Positions 51,018 through 59,391 are shown, numbered from the stretch's first letter. The stretch is 64,000 nt of DNA from Salinigranum salinum (GCF_009176545.1 NZ_VTOJ01000001.1:2170001-2234000); one strand, 5' to 3'. The notes: generated by a model not told the origin, from the letters alone. Translations and numbers: made by a program.

Positions 51018-53246
51018 TCAGTCGGTCGCGGGCGAGACGGTCGCGAACGCGGCCTCGAACGCCTCGTGTCCGACGACGAGTTCGTCGGCGTGGTCGTTGG
51101 CCTCCGCGCCGTCGTAGCGTTCGGCGACGGCGGTGACCGCCCGCACGGCGGCCTCGCGGCAGAGCGCTTCGAGGTCGGCTCCCGAGAAGCCGGCCGTCCG
51201 CTCGGCGAGCGCGTCGAGATCGACGTCGTCGGCGAGCGGCTTCTCCCGGGTGTGGACCGCGAGGATCGCCCGCCGGGCGGCCTCGTCCGGCAGCGGCACC
51301 TCGATATGCTGCTCGAACCGCCCGGGGCGTAACAGCGCCGGGTCGAGCGCCTCGCGGCGGTTCGTGGCGGCGAGCACCACGAGCGAGGGATTCGCCGCGG
51401 CCCGGTCGAGTTCGGTCAACAACTGCGAGACCACCCGCTCTGTCACCTCCGTGTCGCCACCTCCGCCGCCGCGCCGGGAGGCGATGGCGTCGATCTCGTC
51501 GAAGAAGACGATCGCCGGTGCGGTCTGGCGGGCCCGTTCGAACAGCTCGCGGACGGACTTCTCCGACTCGCCGACGTAGCGGTCGAGGAGTTCGGGTCCG
51601 GCGACGTTGATGAAGTTGACGCCGGACTCGCCGGCGACCGCGCGCGCCAGGAGCGTCTTGCCGGTGCCCGGCGGGCCGTGGAGGAGCACGCCGGAGGGTG
51701 GGGCGGCGTCGGCCGCCTCGAACAGCGGCCCGTACGTGAGCGGCCACGAGACGGCGCGGTCGAGCGCCGCCTTCACGTCGTCGAGGCCGCCGACGGCGTC
51801 GAACCCCTCGGTCGGCTTCTCGGCGACGTACTCCCGCATGGCCGAGGGCTCGACGCTCGCCATCGCCGTCTCGAAGTCGGCACGGGTCACCCGGAGGTCG
51901 CCGAGCGCGGTCCCCCGGTCTCGGCGACGGAGCGCCGTCATCGCCGCCTCGGTGGTCAGTGATTCGAGGTCGGCACCGACGAAGCCGTGGGTCCGTTGGG
52001 AGAGACGGTCGAGGTCGACGTCGTCGGCGAGCGGCATCCGCCGGGTGTGGACCTCGAGCACCTCGCGACGACCGCGCTCGTTCGGCACGCCGATCTCGAT
52101 CTCGCGGTCGAACCGCCCGCCCCGTCGGAGCGCGGGATCGAGCGTGTCGACCCGGTTGGTCGCCCCGATGACGACCACCTCACCGCGGGCGTCAAGCCCG
52201 TCCATGAGCGAGAGGAGCTGGCCGACGATCCGGTTCTCGACGTCCGAGTCGTCGTCGCGTTTGGCGGCGATGGAGTCGATCTCGTCGAAGAAGACGATCG
52301 CGGGCGACTCCTCGCGGGCCCGCTGGAACACTCGTCGGAGGTTCTCCTCGGAGTCGCCCTTGTACTTGGACATGATCTCGGGACCCGACACGGTGTGGAA
52401 GGAGGCGTCGACCTCGTTGGCGACGGCCTTCGCGATCAGCGTCTTGCCCGTCCCGGGGGGACCGTGCAGCAGGACGCCCTTGGGTGGGTCGACGCCGAGG
52501 TGGGCGAACACCTCGGGTTCCGACAGGGGCAGTTCGATCATCTCGCGGACGAGTTCGAGCTCGCGGTCGAGTCCCCCGATGTCCTCGTAGGTGACGCCCG
52601 TCTCCCCGCCGCTCGATTCCGAGCCGACCGCCGTCTCGCCCGTCGTTCGGGCCTCGTCGGTAGGGCCGGACTCGCCGCCCATCCGGGAGCCAGCCGACCG
52701 ATCCGCCGTGGATTCCCCCGCGGCGTCGTCCGCTCTCGCGTCCGTCGCCGACCCGCGCATCCGGACGAACACCTTCGTCGTGTCGGTCACGCTCACGGTC
52801 CCGTCGGGTTTGGTGGCGTGGACGAGGAAGGGGGCGTCGCTCAGGTGTTCGAGGTGGACGCGGTCGCCCTCTTGGACGGGCCGACCCCGGAGGCCGCGCT
52901 TGACGTGGCGTTCCAGGGCGTCCTCGTCGGTGACGCGCCCGGGTGCGACGACGGTGATCGCGTCGGCCTCGTCGACGTCAACCGCGGAGACCCTGACCCG
53001 CTCGCCGATCTTCACACCGGCGTTGGCCCGCGTGTCGGCGTCGATCTGGATGCTGTCGGGGGCGAGCCCGCCGCGGCCGGGCCACACCTTCGCGACCGTC
53101 GCCCGCTCGGCCTCGACGAGGACCGTGTCGCCACTCAACACGCCGAGTCGTCGCCGGGCCGACTCGGGGAGGCGGGCGATCCCTCGGCCGGCGTCGCGTT
53201 TCTCCGCACCGCGGACGGTCAGTTCGACCGCCGCCTCGTCGCTCAT
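51018..53246 (-). CDS. cdc48: Cdc48/VAT-family AAA ATPase
   Basis: 742 residues. The N domain (about 1-160) is the double-psi-barrel plus four-stranded barrel of VAT (IARLPESARRRLGVLSGDTV). A linker of about 60 residues rich in Ser, Gly, Glu and Arg follows, longer than usual. D1 has GPPGTGKTLIAKAV (Lys268), FFDEIDSIA and ATNRVDTLDPALRR; D2 has GPPGTGKTLLARAV (Lys530), FFDEIDAIASRR and ATNRREALDPALLRPGRF. It unfolds and extracts proteins, feeding the proteasome. A TATA-like ctaagtat (minus strand) sits 22-29 nt before the ATG. Confidence 0.95.
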   Translation of the reverse strand: MSDEAAVELTVRGAEKRDAGRGIARLPESARRRLGVLSGDTVLVEAERATVAKVWPGRGGLAPDSIQIDADTRANAGVKIGERVRVSAVDVDEADAITVVAPGRVTDEDALERHVKRGLRGRPVQEGDRVHLEHLSDAPFLVHATKPDGTVSVTDTTKVFVRMRGSATDARADDAAGESTADRSAGSRMGGESGPTDEARTTGETAVGSESSGGETGVTYEDIGGLDRELELVREMIELPLSEPEVFAHLGVDPPKGVLLHGPPGTGKTLIAKAVANEVDASFHTVSGPEIMSKYKGDSEENLRRVFQRAREESPAIVFFDEIDSIAAKRDDDSDVENRIVGQLLSLMDGLDARGEVVVIGATNRVDTLDPALRRGGRFDREIEIGVPNERGRREVLEVHTRRMPLADDVDLDRLSQRTHGFVGADLESLTTEAAMTALRRRDRGTALGDLRVTRADFETAMASVEPSAMREYVAEKPTEGFDAVGGLDDVKAALDRAVSWPLTYGPLFEAADAAPPSGVLLHGPPGTGKTLLARAVAGESGVNFINVAGPELLDRYVGESEKSVRELFERARQTAPAIVFFDEIDAIASRRGGGGGDTEVTERVVSQLLTELDRAAANPSLVVLAATNRREALDPALLRPGRFEQHIEVPLPDEAARRAILAVHTREKPLADDVDLDALAERTAGFSGADLEALCREAAVRAVTAVAERYDGAEANDHADELVVGHEAFEAAFATVSPATD

Positions 53247-53375
53247 GGCCGTGGTTGGGAGCCCACGATACTTAGCCTTCCGCGCGACGACGGCGTCTCC
53301 ACCGTCTACCGGGGGACGCAACAGCTGTCAGGGGACGCATCGCTCGTCGGGGAGCGCACCGTCAGTCGGGGGAAG

Positions 53376-53383
53376 CATTTAGG
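53376..53383 (+). promoter_or_regulatory. TATA-like element of the DUF7128-like gene
   Basis: The octamer catttagg lies 24-31 nt before the ATG at 53407. Confidence 0.5.
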
Positions 53384-53406
53384 CAAGTGACACCATACCA
53401 CACGAT

Positions 53407-53541
53407 ATGGTCACGACGACCCGCCGCGAGGACGGGACGTGGTACGAGTGTGAGGACTGCGGGATGCTGTTCGACGAGGAGGCGGACGCGGAAGCCCACG
53501 AGGGGCACTGTGACACGGATTCGCCGTCGTATCTGCAGTGA
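53407..53541 (+). CDS. Tiny zinc-finger protein, 44 residues, DUF7128-like
   Basis: The frame reads MVTTTRREDGTWYECEDCG and continues with LFDEEADAEAHEGHC. CEDCG at about 15-19 and HEGHC near residue 35 form a C2H2 or C2HC finger, a pattern I associate with haloarchaeal DUF7128. Its acidic composition and its promoter at leaderless distance support a real gene. It probably makes protein or nucleic-acid contacts. Confidence 0.8.
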   Translation: MVTTTRREDGTWYECEDCGMLFDEEADAEAHEGHCDTDSPSYLQ

Positions 53542-53595
53542 CGCGACCACCCACAGTGACGTCGTCACGGGACGGCCGGCGAGCGGACCGGTGAC

Positions 53596-53829
53596 TCAGC
53601 GGTGTTCGTCGAGCAGCGACTCCGCGTGGTCGCGCGAGGTGGCGACCTGCCACCGGACCTTCGAGCCGTCGCCGTACGCGAGCGCCTCTTTCAGTTCGTC
53701 CTGTAGCGGCCCGGCGTCGACGCCGAGGGAGTTGCCGTCGTCGTCGCCGAGTTCGTACACGCCGTAGCGGTCCGGCACGCTCCGGATCGTCTCCTTCGAC
53801 AGCGGCTTCCAGGGTTTGCGGAGGCTCAC
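53596..53829 (-). CDS. Small protein, possible degenerate GIY-YIG fold (DUF7508-like)
   Basis: 77 residues. It begins MSLRKPWKPLSKETIRSVP, continues YGVYELGDDDGNSLGVDAG and ends with a helix and strand (KVRWQVATSRDHAESLL). GVY and SLGV lie at the spacing of the GIY and YIG strands of UvrC-type nucleases, but the catalytic Tyr, Arg and Glu cannot be matched, so a nuclease activity is doubtful. The fold call is inference. It overlaps the end of the DUF5796 gene by four bases (ATGA). Confidence 0.72.
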   Translation of the reverse strand: MSLRKPWKPLSKETIRSVPDRYGVYELGDDDGNSLGVDAGPLQDELKEALAYGDGSKVRWQVATSRDHAESLLDEHR

Positions 53830-54389
53830 GCGTCGTCCTCCGTCACGCCGGCCTCGTCGACGTCGGCCGCGTTGGATCCGTCGGCGTCGACCTCCCGGCT
53901 CCCGTCGGCGTCGACCTCCCGGCTCCCGTCGGTCTCGTCGGCCTCGTCGTCCACCGTCTCGGTCACGAACTCGTAGGACTCTTCGCTCCAGTCGTCCTCG
54001 ACGAAGGCGAACACGCGTCCGCGGGCGGCCTCGGGGTCGGCGTCGACCTCGAATCGGAGTTCACCGACGCGGCGGACGACCACGCCGGGAAACAGCTCTT
54101 CTTCCTCCTCGTGGCCGAGGACGACGCGCCCGACGCCGGTGGATTCGAGGATGTCGTCGTGGGTCTTGAGGTCGTTCACGTAGACGAGGACACCCTCGGA
54201 TTCCGTGGGATCGGTCACCAGCACGTGGAGGTCGCGACCGGGCTTCGTCGTGAGGGTGTCCGACATCCGCTCGGGGACGCCACGGTAGAGCGTCCGGCGG
54301 CCGTCGGTGTACTCGACCTCGACGCCCTCGTCGAGCAGCGCGACCGAGAGGGTGCTCGGGGCGACGTCGCTGCGGTGTGGCGCACTCAT
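53826..54389 (-). CDS. DUF5796 family protein with repeat-built acidic tail
   Basis: 187 residues. The core (about 1-135) matches the haloarchaeal DUF5796 pattern: VAPSTLSVALLDEGVEVEYTDGR, YRGVPERM, LHVLVTDP, VYVNDLKTHDDILESTGVGRV, and FVEDDWSEESYEF. Function unknown. The last 45 residues are Asp, Glu, Ser, Ala and Val, with two identical GSREVDAD units from a 24-nt tandem repeat. It is the first gene of a pair with the small gene at 53596. Start ATG 54389. Confidence 0.85.
   Translation of the reverse strand: MSAPHRSDVAPSTLSVALLDEGVEVEYTDGRRTLYRGVPERMSDTLTTKPGRDLHVLVTDPTESEGVLVYVNDLKTHDDILESTGVGRVVLGHEEEEELFPGVVVRRVGELRFEVDADPEAARGRVFAFVEDDWSEESYEFVTETVDDEADETDGSREVDADGSREVDADGSNAADVDEAGVTEDDA
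53881..53928 (-). repeat. Perfect 24-nt tandem duplication in the DUF5796 tail
   Basis: The plus-strand unit tcggcgtcgacctcccggct plus cccg occurs twice without mismatch and codes for a doubled GSREVDAD in the acidic tail. Confidence 0.95.
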
Positions 54390-54463
54390 ACGGGCCCGTA
54401 GTCGCGGGACGGTAAAGAGGGCCCCGGGTTCGGGAGACGCCCCGTCCCCGTCGGGACCGTCAC

Positions 54464-54471
54464 CTCTAAAC
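54464..54471 (+). promoter_or_regulatory. TATA-like element of the shikimate kinase gene
   Basis: The octamer ctctaaac lies 24-31 nt before the ATG at 54495. Confidence 0.45.
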
Positions 54472-54494
54472 GAACCGTTCACACACGAGACGGT

Positions 54495-55412
54495 ATGGAC
54501 GGACGCGCGGTCGCGCTCGGTGCCGGCACGGTGTTGAACGCCCTCGCCACGGGCGTCGGGTCGGCGTTCGCGCTCGACGTGGAGACGTCGGCGACGGTCG
54601 AACTCGACGACTCGACCGAGCTCCGCGGCGAGGTCGACGGTGCCCCGGACGCGGACACTCGCCTGATCGAGCGGTGCGTCGAACTGACGGTCGAGCGGTA
54701 CGGCGCGAGCGACGTCGCCGGCGGCTGGGTCCGCACGGAGAGCGAGGTGCCGATGGCCGCGGGGCTGAAGTCGTCCAGCGCGGCGGCCAACGCGACGGTA
54801 CTCGCGACGCTGTCGGCGCTCAGCATCGACGTCGTCGACGACCGACCCGGAGACGAACACGCTGGCCGAGCCGGCGACGATACTCCTTCCGACGCCGTGA
54901 GTCGGCTCGACGCCTGTCGGCTCGGCGTCGCGGCCGCCCGGGACACCGGCGTGGCGGTCACCGGCGCGTTCGACGACGCCTCCGCGTCGATGCTCGGCGG
55001 CGTCACGCTCACGGACAACACGGCCGACGAACTCCGTTCGCGGGTGGAGCGCGACTGGGACGCCCTCGTCTGGACCCCGCCCGAGCGGGCCTACAGCGCC
55101 GACGCCGACGTCTCTCGCTGTGAGCGCGTCGCACCCATGGCCCGTCTCGTCGCCGACCTCGCCGAGCAGGGTCGGTACGCCGAGGCGATGACGGTCAACG
55201 GCCTCGCGTTCTCGGCGGCACTCGGCTTCCCGACCGAACCGGCGGTCGAGGCGATGCCGCACGCGGCGGGCGTCTCCCTCTCGGGGACCGGTCCGAGCGT
55301 CGTCGCCGTCGGCGAGCGCCACGAGTTAGAAACCGTCGCCGCTATGTGGGACGAGCGTGACGGGACGACTCGACTGACGACCACGCGGACGGACGGCGCT
55401 CGCGTCCTCTGA
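54495..55412 (+). CDS. aroK: Archaeal (GHMP-type) shikimate kinase
   Basis: 305 residues. It is not the P-loop enzyme of bacteria but the archaeal GHMP-superfamily shikimate kinase. The ATP motif PMAAGLKSSSAAANAT lies at about 86-100; the N-terminus ALGAGTVLNALATGVGSAF and the C-terminal SLSGTGPSVVAVGE are the other GHMP motifs. It phosphorylates shikimate in the aromatic amino acid pathway. An acidic insert at about 117-135 is a halophilic feature. Chorismate mutase, a later step of the same pathway, follows 89 nt downstream. Confidence 0.94.
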   Translation: MDGRAVALGAGTVLNALATGVGSAFALDVETSATVELDDSTELRGEVDGAPDADTRLIERCVELTVERYGASDVAGGWVRTESEVPMAAGLKSSSAAANATVLATLSALSIDVVDDRPGDEHAGRAGDDTPSDAVSRLDACRLGVAAARDTGVAVTGAFDDASASMLGGVTLTDNTADELRSRVERDWDALVWTPPERAYSADADVSRCERVAPMARLVADLAEQGRYAEAMTVNGLAFSAALGFPTEPAVEAMPHAAGVSLSGTGPSVVAVGERHELETVAAMWDERDGTTRLTTTRTDGARVL

Positions 55413-55501
55413 TCGCCGGCTGCTGGACGCGCTCCCACGTCACCACGACACCGCGGCCGCCCCCGACTGACCACGCCTTACCCCACCACACGACACCCAG
55501 C

Positions 55502-55792
55502 ATGACAGAACCGAAGCCCGAGGATATGGACCTCGACGAACTGCGCACGGAGATCGAAGACATCGACCGCGAGATCGTCGAACTCGTCGCCCGGCGGACG
55601 TACGTCGCCGACACCATCGCCGACGTGAAGGCCGAGCGCGGCCTTCCCACGACGGACGAGTCGCAGGAGGAACGCGTGATGGACCGCGCCGCGACGAACG
55701 CCGAGCGGTTTGAGGTCGACGCCAACCTGGTGAAGGCGGTGTTTCGACTGTTGATCGAGCTGAACAAGGCCGAACAGCGGCGGAGTCGGTAG
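55502..55792 (+). CDS. Chorismate mutase (AroQ type)
   Basis: 96 residues, one AroQ helical domain. Key residues: LRTEIEDIDREIVELVARRTYVADTI in helix one (with the active-site Arg), then KAERGLPTTDESQEERVM and the C-terminal helix VFRLLIELNKAEQRRSR. It turns chorismate into prephenate for Phe and Tyr. No fused dehydratase or dehydrogenase domain. A TATA-like ccttacc is about 24-30 nt upstream, though readthrough from shikimate kinase is likely too. Confidence 0.94.
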   Translation: MTEPKPEDMDLDELRTEIEDIDREIVELVARRTYVADTIADVKAERGLPTTDESQEERVMDRAATNAERFEVDANLVKAVFRLLIELNKAEQRRSR

Positions 55793-55951
55793 CCCGCGAT
55801 TTGGCGATACGAATCGTACAGCGACCGTTTCGTCCAGTAGATTCTCTTCCGGTCGCTGTGCTCTCGATTCGAGTTCGGCGAAAACCCCCGTCTCCGTCCT
55901 CTGGTGGCTCCGAAAGACGAGGCAGCGACGAGAGGACGAGCGTTTTGATTT

Positions 55952-55968
55952 TGTACTCACACTGTACA
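55952..55968 (+). promoter_or_regulatory. Dyad operator candidate of the antitoxin gene
   Basis: The arms tgtac and gtaca flank seven bases (tcacact). The dyad sits right after a TATA-like gttttgatttt and ends three bases before the ATG of the ribbon-helix-helix gene, the expected place for autorepression by an RHH antitoxin. Confidence 0.5.
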
Positions 55969-55971
55969 CAC

Positions 55972-56290
55972 ATGAGCCCCGGCTCCGAGAAGAAGCGCGT
56001 CCAGTTCCGCGCACCGAGAGGGCTGGTGGATCGGGCCGACGCGCTCGCGGCGGTGTTCGAGAGGGATCGGACGGACATCCTCATCTCTGCACTTCGAGAG
56101 TACCTGCGGGACGCCGCACTCCGACGAGGTGAAACAGGAGATCGCGAACGCCTTCTACGACGACGACATCACGTTCGAGGAACTGAAGGACCTCGTCGGG
56201 CACGAGGAGTCCGCCAACTTCCGACTCCTGAAAGAACCACTGACTGACAAATTCGCGGACGAGGTTGCGGAGGAGCTGGCCGACCCGTAG
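55972..56290 (+). pseudogene. RHH antitoxin gene with a frameshift
   Basis: The first 46 codons encode a ribbon-helix-helix domain (KKRVQFRAPRGLVDRADALA, then DRTDILISALREYLRDAA). The next part of the same protein continues in another frame from about 56117: SDEVKQEIANAFYDDDITF, DLVGHEESANFRLLKE, and DEVAEELADP up to a TAG at 56288. Joined, the two give a normal antitoxin-like protein of about 105 residues. As sequenced, the first frame runs into an Arg-rich tail and stops at 56247. Loss of two bases (for example one gc of a gcgc run) near 56113-56118 would explain it. The stop of the second frame abuts the toxin-like gene. Confidence 0.82.
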
Positions 56291-56752
56291 ATGGTTCTGA
56301 TCGTCGCCGACACGTCTGCCCTCGTGAGCCTCGGGACCGTGGCGGACAGTTCACCGAACCCACTCGACCTCCTCCTCGATTCGCACACCGTGGTCGTCCC
56401 AGCGCAGGTCGTCGACGAACTCACCGAGACGGCGTCCTCCGACGACGGCTCGGGTGAAGCGGCAGAGGCGGTTCTCGACCGGCGAGCCTCGTTCGAGGTG
56501 CGTTCCGTCGAACTGGACGAGATGTTTCCGCTGGACGATGGCGAGAACGCGGCGGGCACGCTGGCGAACGAGATCGACGCCGTGCAACTGCTCTGTGACG
56601 AGTTCAATCGACTCGGGCTCGTCCACGCCTTGCTGGCCGAGACTCGCCTCGTCACGACTCCGATTCTCCTCACCGCGCTGGTTCGCAACGGCGCGATTTT
56701 ACCCGACGCAGCCGACGAGTTCTTGACCGAGATGAGTGACGCTCGCAGCTAG
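56291..56752 (+). CDS. PIN-domain toxin-like protein
   Basis: 153 residues. PIN-fold acidic residues are in place: Asp7 in IVADTSALVSLG, Glu43 in VVDELTE, and Asp96 in NEIDAVQLLCDE, which with nearby Asp/Glu residues would bind magnesium. The C-terminal part LLAETRLVTTPILLTALVRNGAI fits the VapC-like group seen next to RHH antitoxins in haloarchaea. It would cut RNA. Its ATG follows the antitoxin stop directly, so it was translated from the same message. The reading frame is intact although its antitoxin is shifted. Confidence 0.82.
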   Translation: MVLIVADTSALVSLGTVADSSPNPLDLLLDSHTVVVPAQVVDELTETASSDDGSGEAAEAVLDRRASFEVRSVELDEMFPLDDGENAAGTLANEIDAVQLLCDEFNRLGLVHALLAETRLVTTPILLTALVRNGAILPDAADEFLTEMSDARS

Positions 56753-57209
56753 TCGTCGAACGCATACGTCGAGCGGGCGCAGTCCACGCTTCGAGGGCAA
56801 CGCGATAGCGAGTAGCCCGATCCGAACTACCGACCTGTAACGGGCCGTTCTGCTGGCTCTGTCGAAATCCACGGTGACTGATACGAATCACGCGCTGACT
56901 ACAGCGGAGCCATGAATACGTCTTGATGCATGTCGGACTGGAGACTCCGCGACACAGTTGGTATCCTCATCGTGCTGGAGGAACCCTCTCGGCGGCCAGA
57001 GTCGTGGACGGTATCGCACAGGCGCTGATCGTGCTCGTCGGCCTGTTCAGCCTGACGACTGCGCTCGTCACGGACGGCGGGCGACGTGCCTGACGTCTCA
57101 GCGGCGAGGTCCGAGCCCGCAGCTGACGGAATCGCCGATCGAACATCTCGAAACGAGGGTAGGTGCGTACCACTCGTACCGAGTCGAGTGACGGACCCCA
57201 TCTCTCCGA
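56753..57209. other. Gene-poor spacer with possible gene debris
   Basis: 457 nt without an intact gene. It is poorer in GC than the neighbourhood and contains short gene debris (see the entry at 56930) and a stretch at about 56850-56870 (ctgctggctctgtcgaaatc) that reminds me of haloarchaeal IS ends, though I cannot confirm this. Confidence 0.5.
56930..57093 (+). pseudogene. Possible frame-shifted small membrane protein gene
   Basis: A frame starting ATG at 56930 gives MSDWRLRDTVGILIVL and then reads into polar residues and a stop. In the frame that starts at 56974 the sequence is GGTLSAARVVDGIAQALIVL, then VGLFSLTTALVTDGGRRA and a stop at 57091. Joined at ctgg they would make a small two-helix membrane protein of about 55 residues. 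Loss of four bases from a ctggctgg tandem would produce this. The evidence is compositional only. Confidence 0.35.
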
Positions 57210-57905
57210 TCAGGACACGAATTCGGCCTCGTCCGAGACGGAACCAGGGGTGCGATCCCCACTCGATCGCACTCGAATCGCGTATCCACAGGCGGGACAG
57301 GTACTGTCACTCGGTGAGACCTGCGAGCGACAGCGCTCACAGAAACAGACGCCGCTTTTCACGATGACTCTGTACGTCGTTCTCACCTCCACCGTACTGG
57401 GTTCTTCGACGTCGATCCCACGCAGTCGGAAGATCTCCGTGGCCTCCCGGACGTCGTCCTCGGTGGGAATCGAGAGCGTCGTTTCGCTCGTCTCGCTCCT
57501 GAGCGAGTCGAAGTAGTCGTGATCCGGTGCGTGTGTGATCACGAGCGTTCCCTCCTCTTCGTCCATCGTGATGGTGTCGACGGTTGACAACGGGATCGTG
57601 GTCTCGCCGACGTGGTTCGACCAGAACATGTAGGCGAACATACCGACGGCGAACACGTGCGGGGCGGAGCGCAATCCCACGCCAGCGACCCCTACCTGGG
57701 AGACGTGGTAGGCCGTTCCGAGTATCGACGAGAGCAGGCCACCGGCGCTGACCACGAATTTTCCCCGTTCCCACCGATCACCGGACCGCCAGCGACTCCG
57801 CTGGCCGGCCAAGAAGTACCCCGGCGTCGACCGAATCCCGATCGCGTCCTCCCGGACAGTCACGACCCCGTTCGTGGTTCGGAATCGCCAGGAATCCTCG
57901 CTCAT
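57210..57905 (-). CDS. Membrane protein with C-terminal zinc ribbon
   Basis: 231 residues. An N-terminal PH-like strand region (TTNGVVTVREDAIGIRST) precedes two hydrophobic segments at about 52-95 (GLLSSILGTAYHVSQVGVAG, then FAVGMFAYMF). A second strand-rich part follows (TTIPLSTVDTITMDEEEGTLVI). The C-terminus has a zinc ribbon with CFCERC and CPACG at about 193-212. The strand-membrane-strand layout recalls bacterial PH domain (YdbT/DUF304-like) proteins, but that is a guess. It is among the accessory genes. Confidence 0.75.
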   Translation of the reverse strand: MSEDSWRFRTTNGVVTVREDAIGIRSTPGYFLAGQRSRWRSGDRWERGKFVVSAGGLLSSILGTAYHVSQVGVAGVGLRSAPHVFAVGMFAYMFWSNHVGETTIPLSTVDTITMDEEEGTLVITHAPDHDYFDSLRSETSETTLSIPTEDDVREATEIFRLRGIDVEEPSTVEVRTTYRVIVKSGVCFCERCRSQVSPSDSTCPACGYAIRVRSSGDRTPGSVSDEAEFVS

Positions 57906-58084
57906 CGGTCCGGGAGACTATTGATCGCTGGCCGATAAAGTACGTTTTGTGAACCGCTCTTCACAGAGAGGTTTTCACGCCTGCTACGGGATCTCGTGAC
58001 GCCGGTCGGGTTGGAGCGGTGCGCGGATCTATCGACCCAGTCCGCCATTCCCATCCGACCGGACTTCGGCTCTCCACATCTATC

Positions 58085-58978
58085 TCACTCCGACGGGTGC
58101 CCCCCCACCCAGTCCCAGGTGACATCGGTGACGGCTGCGTGTTCGTCGATCATGATGTCGAGGTGGTCCCGTTCACGGTCGATCGCGAGGGCGACGCGAA
58201 GCGGGTCATCTTCGCGCACAGTCGTACACCGATCGGTCACCGCGAACGGCAACTCCCAGACGGCTCGGTCGGTGAGGTCGATACCGTGGCGGTAGTAGAA
58301 CGAGACGACAGCCGGGTGGTCGAGGAGGCGTTGGCCGATAGTCATCCACGCGTGGGCCTCACACTGGTGACATTCGTGCTGCACCGCCAACTCGATCGGT
58401 CGGTCGTGAAGCGGCGTGTCCGTTACCGGAACGACACCGGCGTTCGTCTTCCCGGAACACCACGGACACACCGAGCGTGTAATCTGCTTCATCTGGTGAC
58501 GAACCCGATCGTTGAGCGCGTCAAGGACGGCCTGATTCGATCGATCGGAGTATCCTCGTGGGGGGAGATAGCCCGCGAGGAACGTCGTCTCACAATCACT
58601 ACAGACGATATGGAGGATGTGGTCGTCGGGTCTGGCGAGCAGTTCACCGCTACATTCGTGACAGTGGCTCCCCACAGGGAACGTTTCGGTGGGGGGCTGT
58701 CCGGACCACGTTCCGGAGATGATCGAGCGATAGACCAGCACCCCCTCGTAGGAGAGTACATATCCGTCCTCTGCCTGGTTGACGAAGTGATCGCGGAGTT
58801 TCGTCAGATGGTAGTTGAATCGACCGCTATCGCGAACACTGACGGCCTCCATCAGGTCGCTGTACGTCTTGGGCTCTGCCCCATCCCCACCTCGTGCTCG
58901 CCCGAGTTCTTGGAGAATTCGGATCCGGGTTTCGTCCGCTAACATATCGAACGCGTCGGATGATCGAACCCCCTGCAT
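58085..58978 (-). CDS. ArsR-type winged-helix regulator with zinc-ribbon domains
   Basis: 297 residues from the ATG at 58978. The first 80 residues are an ArsR-like HTH: SDAFDMLADETRIRILQEL, then SDLMEAV and RFNYHLTKLRDHFV with the wing YVLSYEG. The remainder carries three Cys pairs (CHECSG, CSDCE, and CPWCS / CHQCEAH) in zinc-ribbon order and a C-terminal strand-helix region. This design, HTH plus multi-ribbon tail, is known in haloarchaea (DUF7351-like, from memory), with no known ligand. A TTG start at 59008 is possible, but the AT-rich gaattt 32-38 nt upstream favours the ATG. Confidence 0.82.
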   Translation of the reverse strand: MQGVRSSDAFDMLADETRIRILQELGRARGGDGAEPKTYSDLMEAVSVRDSGRFNYHLTKLRDHFVNQAEDGYVLSYEGVLVYRSIISGTWSGQPPTETFPVGSHCHECSGELLARPDDHILHIVCSDCETTFLAGYLPPRGYSDRSNQAVLDALNDRVRHQMKQITRSVCPWCSGKTNAGVVPVTDTPLHDRPIELAVQHECHQCEAHAWMTIGQRLLDHPAVVSFYYRHGIDLTDRAVWELPFAVTDRCTTVREDDPLRVALAIDRERDHLDIMIDEHAAVTDVTWDWVGGHPSE

Positions 58979-59391
58979 GATGGGGAGATACGGAGCGGAT
59001 GTACTCAAATTCCGGGGCTAACTGCGAATGGTGCTGGGAAACTGTGGCCCCATGCCGGGGATAATCAGTACCCCGTACGTGTCGGCGTGATCGACGCGAG
59101 AGGCCCGTTTGAGGTGGTCGATCGGATCGTTTTCGTCTTGCCGAACTCGTCCCAGTCGTCAACACGGCGGTCGAAATATATCAGCGATTGCGGATTCAAC
59201 GAAATATCCACTATTCTACTGCGGGCCGGACAACTGCTTTTCGAGCGCTGCGCCCGCGACCTCGGAAGATCGGACGCGAGTGTCGGCTCTTATCCACTAC
59301 CACGTATGGTGGAATTCGCCGAGTTGGAGAACGCGGAGCACAGACGGTCCCGGTAACGACGGGTACGGATACTAGAGCGTCCCCCCGACAC
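58979..59391. other. Gene-poor spacer in the accessory islet
   Basis: 413 nt, relatively AT rich (cgaaatatatcag at about 59175). It holds the promoter of the HTH gene at its left end. The frames that cross it (for example an 89-codon one at 59087 on the plus strand) show no recognisable protein features. No RNA gene or inverted repeat stands out. Confidence 0.55.

Noticed and set aside
55972..56290. Programmed ribosomal frameshift in the antitoxin
   Set aside because: No slippery heptamer or following strong stem was seen at 56110-56120; a simple indel explains the data better.
56850..56870. Possible insertion sequence end (ctctgtcgaaatc)
   Set aside because: It resembles haloarchaeal IS termini only by memory; no matching second end, target duplication or transposase was found, so no mobile element is called.
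59087..59356. 89-codon plus-strand frame in the islet spacer
   Set aside because: Composition is unlike haloarchaeal proteins, no promoter or ribosome-binding site, and no recognisable motif.
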